Position numbers and translations under genes: made by a program. Shown here piece after piece: positions 63,390-64,000 of a stretch of 64,000 bases of DNA. The notes beneath the pieces were generated by a model, which searched no databases, was not told the origin of the DNA, and worked only from the letters and a program-made list of their open reading frames with translations. Where the stretch lies: contig JABGUL010000027.1 in NCBI GenBank assembly GCA_018646605.1, positions 186,001 to 250,000 of the forward strand, written 5' to 3'. The stretch's first letter is position 1; every line of letters starts with the position of its first letter. The stretch comes from Flavobacteriaceae bacterium (GTDB lineage Bacteria; Bacteroidota; Bacteroidia; Flavobacteriales; Flavobacteriaceae).

Positions 63390-64000
63390 TTACTTATTCC
63401 CTTTTTGATAATCCTCAAGGAACTTAGCCAATCCAATATCCGTCAACGGATGGCTTAAAAGACCTTTGATTGATGATAGTGGTCCTGTCATTACATCAGC
63501 TCCAATTTTAGCACATTCAATCACGTGCATGGTATGGCGAACAGAAGCCGCAAGGATTTGAGTCTCAAAGCCATAATTATCATAAATCTCACGAATCTCT
63601 TGAATAAGATTTAGACCATCGGTAGAGATGTCATCCAAGCGACCAATAAACGGAGACATATAAGTAGCTCCGGCTTTAGCAGCCAATAATGCTTGACCGG
63701 CAGAAAAAATAAGAGTACAATTAGTCTTTATCCCTTCATCAGAAAAATACTTTAATGCCTTTACGCCATCTTCTATCATTGGAATTTTGACAACAATCTG
63801 TGGATGTAAAGCAGCAAGAGCTTTCCCTTCTCTTAGCATACCCTCAAAATCTACTGATATCACTTCTGCAGATACATCGCCATCCACTATATCACAAATA
63901 TCTACATAATGTTGGATGATGTTTTTTTCGCCTGTAATACCCTCTTTAGCCATTAGGGAAGGATTTGTAGTTACACCATCTAAAACTCCAAGGGCTTGAG
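63390..64000 (-). CDS. Transaldolase, FSA/TalC type (5' end cut by window edge)
   Basis: The frame runs off the right edge; the first in-frame ATG (63953) is internal, since the 15 codons upstream encode QALGVLDGVTTNPSL, the conserved start of small transaldolases. About 202 residues are visible of an expected 215-220. Motifs: VVKIPMIEDGVKALKYFSDEGIKTNCTLIFSAGQA, with the Schiff-base Lys in the KIP motif, then YMSPFIGRLDD and ILAASVRHTMHV. The enzyme transfers a dihydroxyacetone unit between sugar phosphates in the pentose phosphate pathway, or acts as fructose 6-phosphate aldolase. The C-terminal HPLTDIGLAKFLEDY is typical. Confidence 0.92.
   Translation of the reverse strand, partial: QALGVLDGVTTNPSLMAKEGITGEKNIIQHYVDICDIVDGDVSAEVISVDFEGMLREGKALAALHPQIVVKIPMIEDGVKALKYFSDEGIKTNCTLIFSAGQALLAAKAGATYMSPFIGRLDDISTDGLNLIQEIREIYDNYGFETQILAASVRHTMHVIECAKIGADVMTGPLSSIKGLLSHPLTDIGLAKFLEDYQKGNK

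Overview
This window reads as ordinary chromosome of a member of Bacteroidota, most likely a marine or aquatic Flavobacteriaceae. The support is low GC with AT-rich spacers, promoter-like boxes of the Bacteroidota type (TTG, 17-23 nt, TAnnTTTG), few Shine-Dalgarno sites, many lipoproteins and outer-membrane proteins, a fused alpha/beta 2-oxoacid dehydrogenase E1, and gene families typical of the phylum (DUF2911, DUF4369/TlpA, OprB-like porin, long-form urocanate hydratase, MutS2-like protein without Smr domain). TAA, TAG and TGA all end genes normally. I see no rRNA, tRNA, CRISPR array, insertion sequence, prophage or plasmid feature. Two genes are cut by the window edges: a DUF885 protein at the left and a transaldolase at the right.

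Layout. 1-3.5 kb: DUF885, DUF2461 and M61 peptidase genes, then a small protein of unknown function with a palindrome upstream. 3.7-7.4 kb: GlsB-like stress membrane protein, a 0.4-kb non-coding stretch, a DUF2911 / amidohydrolase / YbjQ / 34-residue membrane protein operon, DinB-like protein and YciH. 7.4-13.6 kb: uracil-DNA glycosylase, MutS2-like protein, MscL (whose start codon seems to be missing), a small membrane protein, a dicarboxylate/amino acid symporter and chorismate synthase. 13.7-22 kb: a large FAD/Fe-S dehydrogenase, a TlpA lipoprotein, a rhomboid protease, and a three-gene operon that looks like lysine breakdown (lysine or saccharopine dehydrogenase, DUF1338/HglS, ALDH7). 22-34.5 kb: lipid acyltransferase, GlmM, OprB-like porin, DUF479 protein, gamma-glutamyltransferase, UvrA, LOG protein, and a degenerate M1-type peptidase with a probable outer-membrane barrel. 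34.5-51.2 kb: fused E1, HolA, HsdR_N-domain protein, a glycosyltransferase broken by an in-frame TGA, OmpA lipoprotein, TsaC/Sua5, UvrD, M20 amidohydrolase, patatin, RecG, PheT and two small proteins. 51.3-59.6 kb: SSS transporter and a complete histidine-utilisation operon hutHUIG with a divergent LysR regulator. 59.6-64 kb: HD protein, ABC-F protein, a thioredoxin-fold lipoprotein lacking CxxC, and the transaldolase.

How genes fit together. The hut operon turns histidine into glutamate in four steps. The lysine operon, with the nearby GlcD/GlpC-type dehydrogenase, could carry lysine to 2-oxoglutarate through 2-oxoadipate and D-2-hydroxyglutarate; only the 2-aminoadipate aminotransferase is not seen. 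With the peptidases, gamma-glutamyltransferase, M20 amidohydrolase and symporter, the window suggests a cell that lives largely on peptides and amino acids. I found no clearly novel multi-gene system. The items most worth a second look are the lysine operon and the inverted repeat over its promoter, the mscL start, the TGA-interrupted glycosyltransferase, the metal-site-free M1-like protein, and a 34-residue membrane protein.
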